DNA of 64,000 bases from DASYXT01 sp035934555 (lineage in GTDB: Bacteria; Verrucomicrobiota; Verrucomicrobiia; Limisphaerales; UBA8199), in contig DASYXT010000030.1 in assembly GCA_035934555.1 (NCBI GenBank), positions 67,731-131,730 of the forward strand, given 5' to 3'. The first letter of the stretch is position 1, and each line of letters starts with the position of its first letter. Position numbers and translations under genes: made by a program. This document shows, piece by piece, positions 34,313 to 43,558 of the stretch. The notes beneath the pieces were generated by a model that saw only the letters and a program-made list of their open reading frames with translations, ran no database searches and was not told the origin of the DNA.

Positions 34313-35299
34313 ATGAAGGCAAAATCGAACCGAAGAATCTTCCTGAAAACCTCCGCGGCGGCCGGCCTGGGGCTCCCGCTCCTGCATAGCTTCGAAGAGC
34401 GGGTGTTGGCGAACCAGGAAATCGCCCACGCGCCGCCGTCCACCTCTGGCCCCCACGCGGCCGCCGTTCCTTGTGGCGCCATCGGTAAAGTGAAGATCAG
34501 CCGCCTCATTTGCGGCGGAAATCTCATCAGCGGTTTCGCTCATAGCCGCGATTTGATTTATGTGTCCCCGCTGCTCAAGCAGTACTTCACCGATGCTAAA
34601 ATCCTGGAAACGTGGGCGTTGTGCGAACAGCACGGCATCAACACGATGATCCTCAACCCTTCCGACACCCGGGCGGCAGCCCTTTACCAAAAGCACCGCT
34701 CCCAGGGCGGCCGCATCCAGTACCTGGCCCAACTGGGACCCGACAAAGAGAACCTCCGGGACCCGGTCACACAAGCCAAAGCGGCCGGCGCGGTGGGCGC
34801 CTTCCTGCTGGGCAATTATGCCGATGCCTGGACGCGCGAAGGCGACGTCAAGCGGATCGGCCAATTGCTATCGCTCATCAAAGCCGAGGGCCTGATCGCA
34901 GGGGTGGCGGCTCACGAATTGCGCACCGTCCAGGCCGTCGAGCAAGCGAATCTGAACCCGGATTTTTACCTCAAGACGCTCCACAGCACACAGTATTGGT
35001 CAACTCGCCGGCCGGACCAATCCAAGGAGGTGATTGATAACTTTGCCGTTGATAATTACTGGTGCCTGGACCCGCAGCAGACCATCAATTACATGTCCGA
35101 ACTGAGGCGCCCCTGGATCGCCTATAAAGTCCTCGCCGCCGGGGCCATTCACCCGCGCGCCGGCTTCCGCCACGCGTTCGAGAACGGGGCCGATTTCGTC
35201 GCGGCAGGCATGTTTGACTTCCAGATTGCTGAGGACGTTGCTATTGCCAATGAAATGGTCCCGGCAGCGCGGAATCGCGATCGGGAGTGGTGCGCGTGA
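34313..35299 (+). CDS. Tat-exported TIM-barrel protein (aldo/keto reductase-like)
   Basis: A 328-residue protein with a twin-arginine signal, S-N-R-R-I-F-L-K-T-S-A-A-A-G-L-G-L-P, at residues 5-22. The mature part has V-K-I-S-R-L-I-C-G-G-N-L, close to the V/I-S-x-L-G-L-G-x opening strand of aldo/keto reductase-like barrels, and repeated alpha/beta segments (H-G-I-N-T-M-I-L-N-P, A-G-A-V-G-A-F-L-L-G-N-Y, L-I-A-G-V-A-A-H). Similar Tat proteins are abundant in Verrucomicrobia and Planctomycetes, often annotated as oxidoreductases without proof. No conserved catalytic Tyr/Lys/His tetrad could be confirmed. Confidence 0.65.
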   Translation: MKAKSNRRIFLKTSAAAGLGLPLLHSFEERVLANQEIAHAPPSTSGPHAAAVPCGAIGKVKISRLICGGNLISGFAHSRDLIYVSPLLKQYFTDAKILETWALCEQHGINTMILNPSDTRAAALYQKHRSQGGRIQYLAQLGPDKENLRDPVTQAKAAGAVGAFLLGNYADAWTREGDVKRIGQLLSLIKAEGLIAGVAAHELRTVQAVEQANLNPDFYLKTLHSTQYWSTRRPDQSKEVIDNFAVDNYWCLDPQQTINYMSELRRPWIAYKVLAAGAIHPRAGFRHAFENGADFVAAGMFDFQIAEDVAIANEMVPAARNRDREWCA

Positions 35300-35456
35300 G
35301 GGCTCCGGCTACGGCGAGTTGAAGGGCGCGGGTCCTCTGATGTCACCATTCGATCAACTGGCTGGAGTGGAAGACCCGGCGCTGTTCTGATACAGGACCC
35401 GACGCCCCGGACGGCCCAGTAAAAGGAACACTCTGGCTCGTGCCGTGCGTTGAAGG

Positions 35457-36548
35457 TTACCGCAGCACCGGCCTATGGATGTTTTGGGGCACCTGGGCAT
35501 TGCCATCGAGTGGCACCACCACGCCATCCTTTTCTTTTTCAATGAAGCTCTTGTGAATCCAAAGGCCGTCGGCGTCCAAATCCTGTGTTTCAAACAGCAC
35601 GGTTGTGTCTGTGGTAAAGGTATGCACGCGGGTAGTCTTCCACACCTGCCGCTCGGACATCGCCCCGGAAACCGCGGTTTGAAAAAAGGACTTGAGCTGT
35701 TCCTGCGACACTACCGGAAACGTCCTGTCGGAGTTGCAATCGGTTAGTGCTTCGGTCATCGCCGCATCAATGAGCTTGGGCCAAAGGGCGCGAAACAGGG
35801 CTTTGTTATTATAGACTTCGGCGCTGTTAATCTCGCCGTTGATGGCATAGAGGAAACCGATGACGTCGGTCTTGCCGTCCAACAGGTGCGCCAACTTGTC
35901 CACGTATCGCTTTTTAACCCCGTCCAGATCTTTGTCTTCCAGCGCCAACTGCAAACTGCTCGACGAATCCGCGCTGCGCACATCCACCGGTTTGCCTGCC
36001 ATCCGCGACAGGTTCTGGCTGAGCTGGGCTTGTTGCTCGGCCACGCCTGCCCAAACATACGACTGGTTGTTCTCATAACGCGCCGCCAATTTCTCCCGCC
36101 GCGAACTCAATGCTTTAGTATTCGACGAGAACGCCGTGGCGTTTTCACGCCCGCGCTGGGTCCAACGGCCATGTTCCACACAGAAGGCTGACAGCGGCAC
36201 CTCCCCGGAAAACGGCGACAAGACCAGGTCGTCCCGCACGGCGCGGTCCTGTCTTCCCCCTTTGACGATATCGCCGGCATTGAGAAACACGGTCGCTTCT
36301 TTAGATAGATTTTCAATGCTCAGCTCGTTGACGTTGCCGGTTTCGCGCACCTGAACAAGCCCTCGGTCCAGCGCTTCAGATAGCGTCACGTAGCGGTGCT
36401 CTTCAAGCTGCGTGTGCCCATGGATGAGGAAGACCTGGAGGTTGCCTTGGACGGTTGGGCCGCTGAGCGTACCGACGGCCGCGCGGCTGTTGCTGCCGCC
36501 AAGCCATGCGGCGGCCATGAGCGTGCTGATAACAATAGTTCTTTTCAT
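35457..36548 (-). CDS. Secreted ARPP-1-like domain protein
   Basis: A 363-residue protein with a signal peptide (first 24 residues, starting M-K-R-T-I-V-I-S). The N-terminal half contains Y-V-T-L-S-E-A-L-D-R-G-L-V-Q-V-R-E and V-F-L-N-A-G-D-I-V-K-G-G-R-Q-D-R-A-V, similar to the ARPP-1 domain (ARG and rhodanese-phosphatase-superfamily-associated), where the text is D-G-E-E-L-V-G-A-K-Q-N-R. The function of that domain is unknown. The remainder is charged and unremarkable. Its 5' end faces the histidine kinase gene, from which it diverges over a 213-bp spacer with nested inverted repeats. Confidence 0.65.
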   Translation of the reverse strand: MKRTIVISTLMAAAWLGGSNSRAAVGTLSGPTVQGNLQVFLIHGHTQLEEHRYVTLSEALDRGLVQVRETGNVNELSIENLSKEATVFLNAGDIVKGGRQDRAVRDDLVLSPFSGEVPLSAFCVEHGRWTQRGRENATAFSSNTKALSSRREKLAARYENNQSYVWAGVAEQQAQLSQNLSRMAGKPVDVRSADSSSSLQLALEDKDLDGVKKRYVDKLAHLLDGKTDVIGFLYAINGEINSAEVYNNKALFRALWPKLIDAAMTEALTDCNSDRTFPVVSQEQLKSFFQTAVSGAMSERQVWKTTRVHTFTTDTTVLFETQDLDADGLWIHKSFIEKEKDGVVVPLDGNAQVPQNIHRPVLR

Positions 36549-36618
36549 AGCTGTTTTACTTTCGTTTTTGTGCGCCATTGCTCGGCGCATCTGGAGCCAA
36601 TGTGGGCCTGTCGCTCAG

Positions 36619-36693
36619 AACGTTTGTCAAACCAACGCAAGAACGGTGTAAAAAATTTGTATGGCCGCGCCTGACAATTTTTTTACAAACGTT
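36619..36693. promoter_or_regulatory. Nested inverted repeats in the ARPP-1/histidine kinase spacer
   Basis: Outer arms AACGTTTGT (36619-36627) and ACAAACGTT (36685-36693) enclose inner arms GTAAAAAATTTGT (36648-36660) and ACAATTTTTTTAC (36674-36686). This double symmetry sits between the two divergent genes, so it may be an operator region of the downstream response regulator or a bidirectional structural element. Confidence 0.4.
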
Positions 36694-36761
36694 TTGCAAC
36701 CCGCTGACATCTCGTGCGGGCTTGCAGTCGAGACTGAGGAACTGGCAAAATCTATTGGGAG

Positions 36762-38660
36762 ATGAAAAAGGTCGCCGCAGTGTTTGTGCTGGCAGTGTTT
36801 GTGCCGAGCCTGGTGCTGGCCTGGCTGGCGCTGCGGTCACTGCGCGACCAGCAATTCCTGCTCGAGCGTCAGCAATCTTCCCTGTACCAAGGCGTCGCCG
36901 ATGGGCTCGCGCGGGATGTGCAAAGCGCGCTCGCCGACGATTTGAACGTCTTTGCCGCTAAACTCTCCGCCCTGTTACAGGACGCCCAACCGGCCGACCT
37001 GGCCGCCAACTTCGACGAGCGCCTCCGCCAGAACTGGCCGCTGGCGCAGGTGGGGTTTGTCGTCGCCGAGAACGGCGAACTGCTCTCGCCCTCAACGCGC
37101 GGCCGGCCACAGGCGCGCAGCTTTATCGAGAATAACCGCCGGTTCCTGGCCAATCGCGAGAGCGCCGCGGTTTACTGGAATCAGAACCTGGGCAAAACAC
37201 CGCTTGCCGCAAACAACCTAGCGGCAAATAACCCCGACTTCGGCAAAGCCACTGCCAAGGAGGATTTCGCTGCGAATAATGCCGCCGCCTCGCGTTCCGC
37301 GTTTGCCGGCCGGCCTGATGGGAGTCTGGACAAGCTCAAACAGCGCCTGGGCACTTACAATACCCCCCGCAGCGTCATCCCGCAGCAGCAAGCTCCCGCG
37401 GCCTCCGAGCCCGGCAGCCCCGCCAATTCGCAGGACACCTTGCAGGCCTTCTCAAAACTGGTGCCTTCCGAAGCGGAGTTCCGCCAGCTCATTGGCCAGG
37501 CCGCGCAGGGTATGCTGGCCCGTTTTGTCGATAACCAGTTAAGCCTGCTGTTCTGGTGCCGCCCAGCGTCTGCGCCAAACCTGATTTTCGGCGCGCAACT
37601 CGATCTCGCCAATCTGAAAAGCGAATTGGGCGGCCTGTTGGGCCAGCTCGACCCGGCCCTGCGCCAGTCCATTTGCGTCGCGCTGTTGGATGACAACGCC
37701 AGACCGGCGGCGCTTTCGCACCCATTTTTTCACGCCAACTGGAAGCGGCCCTTTGTGGCCACCGAGATTGGCGAAACGCTCCCGCATTGGGAGGTGGCGG
37801 TGTATCTGTTGGACCCGGCCAAACTGGCCCACTCGGCCCAAACTCTCAAAGTCACGCTCGGGTTGTTGATCGGGTTGCTCGTCTTCGCTATCGGCAGTGG
37901 AAGCTGGCTGATCGTCGCGGACCTCAACCGCCAGCTTGTTTCCGCCCGCCAGAAAACCGATTTCGTCAGCAACGTCTCCCATGAACTCAAGACGCCGCTG
38001 ACTTCCATCCGCATGTTCTCCGAACTCCTGGCCGAAGGGCGGGTCACTGACCCCGCCCGCCAACGCTCTTACCTGTCGATCATCGCCGCCGAAACCGCCC
38101 GTCTCACCCGTCTCATCAATAATGTGCTGGACTTCGCACGCACCGAGCGCGGGCAGAAAAGGTACCGATTTCAGAAATGCGATTTGCTCCAACTCGTGCG
38201 AGAGTTGACCGACACTTACCGCCCGCACCTCGAAGCCGAAGGGTTCCGCTTCCAATGCGCTCTGCCCGCCGCCCCCATCGTCGTCAACGCCGACCGCGAC
38301 GCGCTGGCGCAAGTCGTCCTGAACCTTCTCTCGAACGCGGAAAAATATTCCGGGGAACGCAAAGAAATCCTTTTGCGCCTCGAACAACAGAGTGCGCCCT
38401 TGCCCCACCTCGAGTTGGCCGTGCTGGACCGCGGCCTGGGTGTCCCGCCTGGCGCTGAAGAGAAGATTTTTGAGAAGTTTTACCGGGCGCACGACGCCTT
38501 GAGCTGCGGTATTCAAGGCTCGGGACTCGGGCTAACGCTGGCCCGCCAGATCGCGCGGGCTCATGGCGGCGAAATCCTTTATGCGCCGCGTGAGGGTGGT
38601 GGTAGCTGTTTCAGCTTGCGCCTGCCCGCCGCGGAGCCGCCGCCTCAATTAGAATCATGA
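36762..38660 (+). CDS. Sensor histidine kinase
   Basis: A 632-residue membrane kinase. Helix 1 is at residues 5-22, and a periplasmic sensor of about 330 residues includes an Asn/Ala-rich low-complexity block (about 145-180). Helix 2 is at about 362-386. The cytoplasmic part has the H-box S-H-E-L-K-T-P-L (His about 407), N-box N-L-L-S-N-A-E-K-Y-S (about 520), and G-boxes D-R-G-L-G-V-P and G-S-G-L-G-L-T-L-A-R. The stop overlaps the start of the response regulator by 4 bp. No recognisable sensory domain, so the signal is unknown; the co-encoded glycosidase suggests a carbohydrate cue. Confidence 0.93.
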   Translation: MKKVAAVFVLAVFVPSLVLAWLALRSLRDQQFLLERQQSSLYQGVADGLARDVQSALADDLNVFAAKLSALLQDAQPADLAANFDERLRQNWPLAQVGFVVAENGELLSPSTRGRPQARSFIENNRRFLANRESAAVYWNQNLGKTPLAANNLAANNPDFGKATAKEDFAANNAAASRSAFAGRPDGSLDKLKQRLGTYNTPRSVIPQQQAPAASEPGSPANSQDTLQAFSKLVPSEAEFRQLIGQAAQGMLARFVDNQLSLLFWCRPASAPNLIFGAQLDLANLKSELGGLLGQLDPALRQSICVALLDDNARPAALSHPFFHANWKRPFVATEIGETLPHWEVAVYLLDPAKLAHSAQTLKVTLGLLIGLLVFAIGSGSWLIVADLNRQLVSARQKTDFVSNVSHELKTPLTSIRMFSELLAEGRVTDPARQRSYLSIIAAETARLTRLINNVLDFARTERGQKRYRFQKCDLLQLVRELTDTYRPHLEAEGFRFQCALPAAPIVVNADRDALAQVVLNLLSNAEKYSGERKEILLRLEQQSAPLPHLELAVLDRGLGVPPGAEEKIFEKFYRAHDALSCGIQGSGLGLTLARQIARAHGGEILYAPREGGGSCFSLRLPAAEPPPQLES

Positions 38661-39349
38661 GCGCAAAAGTTCTCATCGTCGAAGACGACCCGCACATCCT
38701 GCTGGGCCTCGAGGAAGTGCTCAAAAGCGACGGCCTGGAGGTGGCCGTCTGCCATCGCGGCGACCAGGCGCTCGAAGCCGTCGCCAAACACCAGCCGCGG
38801 TTAATCGTGTTGGACGTCATGCTGCCAGGCTTGAGCGGCTACGACGTTTGCAAACAGCTCCGCGCCCGCAACATCGCCACCCCCGTGCTCATGCTTACGG
38901 CCAAAAGCCAGGAACTGGATAAAGTCGTCGGGCTCGAACTCGGCGCCGACGATTACGTCACCAAACCTTTCGGCGTGCGCGAATTGCTCGCCCGCATCCA
39001 TGCCCTGCTCCGCCGCTCCGCCCCCACCGCCGACTCGGCCGATTCCGCCCCGTTCCACATCGGCTCGGCCATCATCGAGCCGAAGACCTTTCAACTCCGC
39101 CGCGGCGCTATCATCGAGGAACTGACCGCCAAAGAATTGAAGCTGCTGCAAATATTCCACGCGCGCCCGGGCGAAGTGCTTTCGCGCGATCGCCTGCTCA
39201 ATGAAGTCTGGGGCTATAATTATTATGGCACGACCCGCACCCTCGACCAGGTCATCGTTCAACTCCGCCGCAAGCTTGGCGATTCTGGCGAGCAACCGCG
39301 CCATCTCATAACCGTCCACGGTGTCGGCTACAAATTGGCCGGACCATGA
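38657..39349 (+). CDS. OmpR-family response regulator
   Basis: A 230-residue two-domain protein. Receiver: E-D-D at 9-11, phosphoacceptor D53 (V-L-D-V-M-L-P-G), T-A-K near 83 and Y-V-T-K-P-F near 101. The C-terminal half is an OmpR/PhoB winged helix (L-T-A-K-E-L-K-L-L, V-L-S-R-D-R-L-L-N-E-V-W-G, L-D-Q-V-I-V-Q-L-R-R-K-L-G and V-H-G-V-G-Y-K-L). It is the cognate partner of the preceding kinase and overlaps both neighbours by four bases, so it is translationally coupled to the glycosidase gene too. Confidence 0.95.
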   Translation: MSAKVLIVEDDPHILLGLEEVLKSDGLEVAVCHRGDQALEAVAKHQPRLIVLDVMLPGLSGYDVCKQLRARNIATPVLMLTAKSQELDKVVGLELGADDYVTKPFGVRELLARIHALLRRSAPTADSADSAPFHIGSAIIEPKTFQLRRGAIIEELTAKELKLLQIFHARPGEVLSRDRLLNEVWGYNYYGTTRTLDQVIVQLRRKLGDSGEQPRHLITVHGVGYKLAGP

Positions 39350-40818
39350 CGGGAACATTGACAAAGTTCGTGCCAAAGCCCTGTAGGAGACCCACTCTTC
39401 CACTTCCTCAGCCAGGAATCCTGTTGGCCCTCGTAGCGGTTTCCATCGCGGCGACGCTGTCATCCGACGGTGCCGCCGCCGAGCCCGTTGCGATTCATGT
39501 GTCGCCTGAAACCGTAGTTCAACGAATTCCCCCGGATTTCATTGGGTTCGGCTATGAAACCTCGGCCGTCGCCCTGACGAATTACTTCAGCGCGGGCAAC
39601 AAGGAGTTGATTCAGCTTTACCGCAACTTGAGTTCTGATGGGCTGATTCGGATTGGTGGCAACGTGTCAGATCATGCGCGATACGAACCCGACGGAGTTT
39701 CGGCGGCCCGGACGGAGCGGGAAGTCACCGTGATCAATCGCCGGAATCTTCAGGACCTGGAGGAGTTCGCGCGTGCAACCGGATGGCGGGTCATGTGGGG
39801 ATTGAATTTCGGCACCGGTTCAAAGGAAGAGGCGGCGCGGGAAGCCCACGCCGTAAGCGACATCCTGGGCGATCGGTTGCAATCCCTCCAAATCGGCAAC
39901 GAAGTCGATCTGCGCAGCCATTACACGTTGAAGTACGACGATTTCGCTTCCTACTATTCCAATTATCTGGCCTGCAAAAGAGCGATCCTTGCGGTGGTGC
40001 CGGAAGCGCGGTTCTCCGGACCGGATGTGGCGGGCAACTTGGAGTGGTTTCGGAAATTTTCCCGCGCTGAAGCCGGTCATGTGGAATTCCTGACTCATCA
40101 TTACTACCGCACGGGCGCCAACCGGCCGGAGGCCACGATCCAGAACCTCCTCGCCTCGGACCACGCCTGGGACGACAAATTGCGTGAATTGCAACAGATC
40201 AGCCGGGATGCCGGCACGCCGTTCCGGATCAACGAGGTGAATTCATTCTATGGCGGTGGCAAGCGGGGCGTCAGCGACACCTACGCCTCGGCCCTGTGGT
40301 GCCTGGATTACATGTTGGTTCTGGCTTCGCACGGCTGCGACGGGGTCAACCTGGAAACCGACGTCAACCAACTGGGCTGGATCAGCCACTACTCTCCCAT
40401 CGTGCACGAGCCATCTGGAAAATGCACGGCCCGCCCGGAATACTACGCGCTGTTGGCCTTCGGGATGGCTGCAAAAGGCGACTTGCTGAAAATTGATTTG
40501 GACAAACAGACCATCAACTTAACCGCTTATGCGACGCGACCTGAGGACCAATCGATCTGGCTGGTGGCGGTCAATAAGGATGGTTCTCGCGATGCCGAAC
40601 TCAAAGTCGGCCTGCCGGGAGTCTATGCGCGGGCGGAGGCTTTCTGGTTGAAAGCGCCTGGCGCGCAGAGCACGAATGAAGTCACTTTGGCCGGCACGCA
40701 AGTTGCCGCGGACGGGCGATGGACTCCCGGACCGCCCAACGAGGTAAGCATCCGGAAGAAAAGAGTGGAATTGATTGTGCCCCACCTCAGCGCGCTCTTG
40801 CTGCATTTCCGGCAATAA
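39346..40818 (+). CDS. Secreted glycoside hydrolase, GH79-like
   Basis: A 490-residue exported protein with an N-terminal hydrophobic stretch (about residues 24-40) and signal cleavage around A-A-A-E. The fold is a TIM barrel with a C-terminal beta domain, as in GH79 beta-glucuronidases and heparanase: I-G-F-G-Y-E-T-S near the start, R-I-G-G-N-V-S-D, Q-I-G-N-E-V-D (proton donor Glu) and I-N-E-V-N-S-F-Y-G-G-G (nucleophile Glu). The start ATG overlaps the response regulator stop. A sensor kinase, regulator and glycosidase in one run suggest induction by the substrate or its products. Confidence 0.75.
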   Translation: MTGTLTKFVPKPCRRPTLPLPQPGILLALVAVSIAATLSSDGAAAEPVAIHVSPETVVQRIPPDFIGFGYETSAVALTNYFSAGNKELIQLYRNLSSDGLIRIGGNVSDHARYEPDGVSAARTEREVTVINRRNLQDLEEFARATGWRVMWGLNFGTGSKEEAAREAHAVSDILGDRLQSLQIGNEVDLRSHYTLKYDDFASYYSNYLACKRAILAVVPEARFSGPDVAGNLEWFRKFSRAEAGHVEFLTHHYYRTGANRPEATIQNLLASDHAWDDKLRELQQISRDAGTPFRINEVNSFYGGGKRGVSDTYASALWCLDYMLVLASHGCDGVNLETDVNQLGWISHYSPIVHEPSGKCTARPEYYALLAFGMAAKGDLLKIDLDKQTINLTAYATRPEDQSIWLVAVNKDGSRDAELKVGLPGVYARAEAFWLKAPGAQSTNEVTLAGTQVAADGRWTPGPPNEVSIRKKRVELIVPHLSALLLHFRQ

Positions 40819-41040
40819 ACCCAATAGGGTGGTCCATAACTTTTAAACACCTCTTGGCAGGGCCGCTGCTGACTACTATTCGCTTCGCTGATGGGGGAGC
40901 CAGCGGCCATGCTCGCTTGAATCGGCTCGCCCCGTCGCAACCAATATTCCGCCCGACACTCGACACACGCCACAAATCTTATTGACATTCGGCCAAAACA
41001 AGCGAATAAGATCGTCTTGTTCCACCCAAAAGAATAACAG
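40819..41040. other. Spacer before the first long secreted protein
   Basis: About 220 bases without a recognised gene. The text around 40975-41040 (A+T-rich, ATTGACATTC at 40981) may contain the promoter of the following gene; no clear -10 could be assigned. The leader conserved before the two later paralogues is absent here. Confidence 0.35.
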
Positions 41041-43548
41041 ATGAAGACGCGCTCGCTCAAATTAGCTTCGGCGCTGGTAACACTGGCGCTTTCAATCCTC
41101 GACCCGCAACTCTCAACGGTCTTGGCCCAAGGCACGGCGTTTACCTACCAGGGCCGGTTGAACGATGCCAACGCTCCCGCGAACGGCAGCTACGACCTGC
41201 GGTTCATCGTTTATGACAACAGCGTGGGTGGGACCCAGCAAGGGCCGAGCCTCACCAACGCGGCCACCGCCGTGAGCAATGGTCTGTTCACGGTCACTCT
41301 CGATTTTGGAAACCAGTTTCCCGGGGCGGCCCGCTGGCTGGACATCGCCGTGCGCACCAACGGCGGCGGCAACTTCTTGGCTCTGACGCCGCGCCAGGCA
41401 CTGACGCCCTCCCCGTATGCGATTACCGCCGGCAACGTCGTCAGCGGCGGGCTGGCGGCGGGCGCCTACGGAAATGCGGTCACGCTGAACAATGCCGCCA
41501 ACCAGTTCACTGGATCATTCGCCGGCAACGGCGCCAATGTGACCAACGTGAATGCCGCCACGCTGGGCGGGCTGGCACCGTCAAATTTCTGGCAACTGGG
41601 GGGCAATTCGATTTCCCTCGGCCAATTTCTCGGCAGCGTGAACAACCAGCCGATGGCCATCCTGGCGAACAATCTACAGGTGATGCGGTTCGCCTATGCG
41701 TCAAACAGTGTGGACGGCTACAGCCCGAATCTGATTGGCGGGAACAGCGCGAACAACGTCTCCGCTGGCGTGGTGGGGGCAACAATTGGCGGTGGCGGCG
41801 GTTCGGGAATATTTTTGAACAGCGTGACTGCCGACTTTGGGACCGTGGTCGGCGGTTCGTTCAGCAGCGCCAACGGCAAGTATGCCGTCGCGGGCGGTTT
41901 CAATTCGTCGGCCAACGCGGATTACTCGGTGGCCATGGGAAACTCCAGCGCCGGCGGCCAATACTCCGCGGCGTTCGGCTATTCTTCCGCCACCAACTCC
42001 TATGCTGCCGCGATGGGATACTCGTTCGCCGACGGTTTCGTTTCCACCGCGATGGGTCATTCAGTGGCCGCCGGCCAATACTCTGCGGCGTTCGGGAACT
42101 CCTCCGCCAACGACGATTACGCCACCGCGATGGGAAGTTCCACCGCCGGCGGAACAAATTCGACCGCCCTGGGCGCCTCCAGCACATCCGCCAATTATGC
42201 CACCGCGATGGGAAGTTCGTTCGCCTACGGCGCCTATTCCACCGCGATGGGCACAGGTCTGGCCACCAATGTGGCCGCCACGGCGATGGGCGTTTCGACT
42301 GCGGGTGGATATGGTTCCACGGCGATGGGCTCTTGCAATCGCTTCGCCGGCCTCGGCGCCTACGGTGACTACTCCACGGCGATGGGCGCTTCGTTGGCCA
42401 GCAGTTTTTTCTCCACCGCCATGGGAGGATCATCGGCCAGCTACTATGCCGCCACCGCCGTGGGCAATTCGTATGCCGGCGGCCGGTTTTCTACCGCGAT
42501 GGGCGCTTCGACCAATAGCGCTGACTACTCCACTGCAATGGGCCAATCAATCGCCAACGGCGGCTTCTCCACCGCGATGGGCGCGTCGGAGGCCGACGGC
42601 GGCTACTCCACCGCGATGGGTTATTTTTCGATTGCCTCCGGTTCAAACTCGACCGCGATGGGCAGTTCGGACGCCGGCGGTGACTACTCAACGGCCATGG
42701 GCGGTTCGACCGCCGGCGGTGCGTTCTCTACCGCGGTGTGTAGCTCGTTGGCCGGAGGCGATTATTCCTTTGGCGGCGGTTATGGGGCCAGCGCTGGTTA
42801 CAATGGGGACTTCGTTTGGGCAGATTCACAGTTCACAGGCACGTTTTTTGCCTCCACTGCGCCCGATCAATTCCTCATCCGCGCCGCCGGGGGCGTGGGG
42901 ATTGACACCACCGCGCCGCAATCGGCCTTGCACATCGCCGACGCCAGCGGGATTACCCTCGGACAAAATGCCACCGGCGGCGGTTACACGGCGCTGAGAA
43001 TTGACTTGAGCGCCGTCTCCGGCGGCTACGCCGAGTTGCAGGCCATCGGTTCGTCCGGCTCCAGCTATGGCAACCTGATCCTCAATCGCTTTGGCAACAA
43101 CGTGGGCATCGCCACCGGCGCAAACACGCCCGGGCATCTGTTGGTGGTGGGCAGCTCCGGCTTCCCGGCCTATTGCGACGGCGTCAACTGGGTAAATGGC
43201 TCGGACCGCAACTCCAAGCAGGACTTCAGCCCCGTCAATCCGCTCGCGGTGCTGGAGAAAGTTGCCGCCTTGCCCATCACCGAATGGCAATACAAGACCG
43301 AACCGGGCCAGGAACACCTCGGCCCGATGGCGCAGGATTTTCACGCCGCGTTCGGCTTGAATGGCAGCGACGACAAACATATCTCGACGGTGGACGAAGG
43401 CGGCGTGGCGCTGGCGGCGATTCAGGGATTGAACCAGAAGGTGGACGACCTTCAAACCGAATTGAACCGCCGAGACGCCGAGAACGCCGAGTTGAAAGCG
43501 CGGCTGGACAAACTGGAACGGATGCTTCTGAACCAAAAATCAAACTGA
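41041..43548 (+). CDS. Secreted YadA-like repeat protein with C-terminal S74 chaperone domain
   Basis: An 835-residue exported protein. A signal peptide (residues 1-30) precedes the module opening A-F-T-Y-Q-G-R-L and closing with R-Q-A-L-T-P-S-P-Y-A-I, which recurs in two paralogues here. A spacer with N-x-A-x-L-G-G-L follows. Residues about 290-590 are tandem 14-residue repeats of the S-T-A-M-G-x-S-x-A type, as in the heads of trimeric autotransporters such as YadA. The last 110 residues are an S74 (tail-fibre chaperone) domain: S-D-R-N-S-K, L-E-K-V-A-A-L-P-I-T-E-W-x-Y, H-L-G-P-M-A-Q-D-F and V-A-L-A-A-I-Q-G-L-N, then a coiled coil. It is likely a self-trimerising surface or extracellular fibre, probably autoprocessed. 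Confidence 0.85.
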   Translation: MKTRSLKLASALVTLALSILDPQLSTVLAQGTAFTYQGRLNDANAPANGSYDLRFIVYDNSVGGTQQGPSLTNAATAVSNGLFTVTLDFGNQFPGAARWLDIAVRTNGGGNFLALTPRQALTPSPYAITAGNVVSGGLAAGAYGNAVTLNNAANQFTGSFAGNGANVTNVNAATLGGLAPSNFWQLGGNSISLGQFLGSVNNQPMAILANNLQVMRFAYASNSVDGYSPNLIGGNSANNVSAGVVGATIGGGGGSGIFLNSVTADFGTVVGGSFSSANGKYAVAGGFNSSANADYSVAMGNSSAGGQYSAAFGYSSATNSYAAAMGYSFADGFVSTAMGHSVAAGQYSAAFGNSSANDDYATAMGSSTAGGTNSTALGASSTSANYATAMGSSFAYGAYSTAMGTGLATNVAATAMGVSTAGGYGSTAMGSCNRFAGLGAYGDYSTAMGASLASSFFSTAMGGSSASYYAATAVGNSYAGGRFSTAMGASTNSADYSTAMGQSIANGGFSTAMGASEADGGYSTAMGYFSIASGSNSTAMGSSDAGGDYSTAMGGSTAGGAFSTAVCSSLAGGDYSFGGGYGASAGYNGDFVWADSQFTGTFFASTAPDQFLIRAAGGVGIDTTAPQSALHIADASGITLGQNATGGGYTALRIDLSAVSGGYAELQAIGSSGSSYGNLILNRFGNNVGIATGANTPGHLLVVGSSGFPAYCDGVNWVNGSDRNSKQDFSPVNPLAVLEKVAALPITEWQYKTEPGQEHLGPMAQDFHAAFGLNGSDDKHISTVDEGGVALAAIQGLNQKVDDLQTELNRRDAENAELKARLDKLERMLLNQKSN

Positions 43549-43558
43549 AAGGGGTGCG

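Noticed and set aside
41900..42790. CRISPR-like tandem array
   Set aside because: The regular DNA repeats are in-frame coding units of a surface protein without spacers of constant length or palindromic repeats.
41837..42997. 386-codon frame in the A-M-G repeat region
   Set aside because: Arg/Pro/Trp-rich translation of the tandem array in a wrong frame, with no signal peptide or non-repetitive part.
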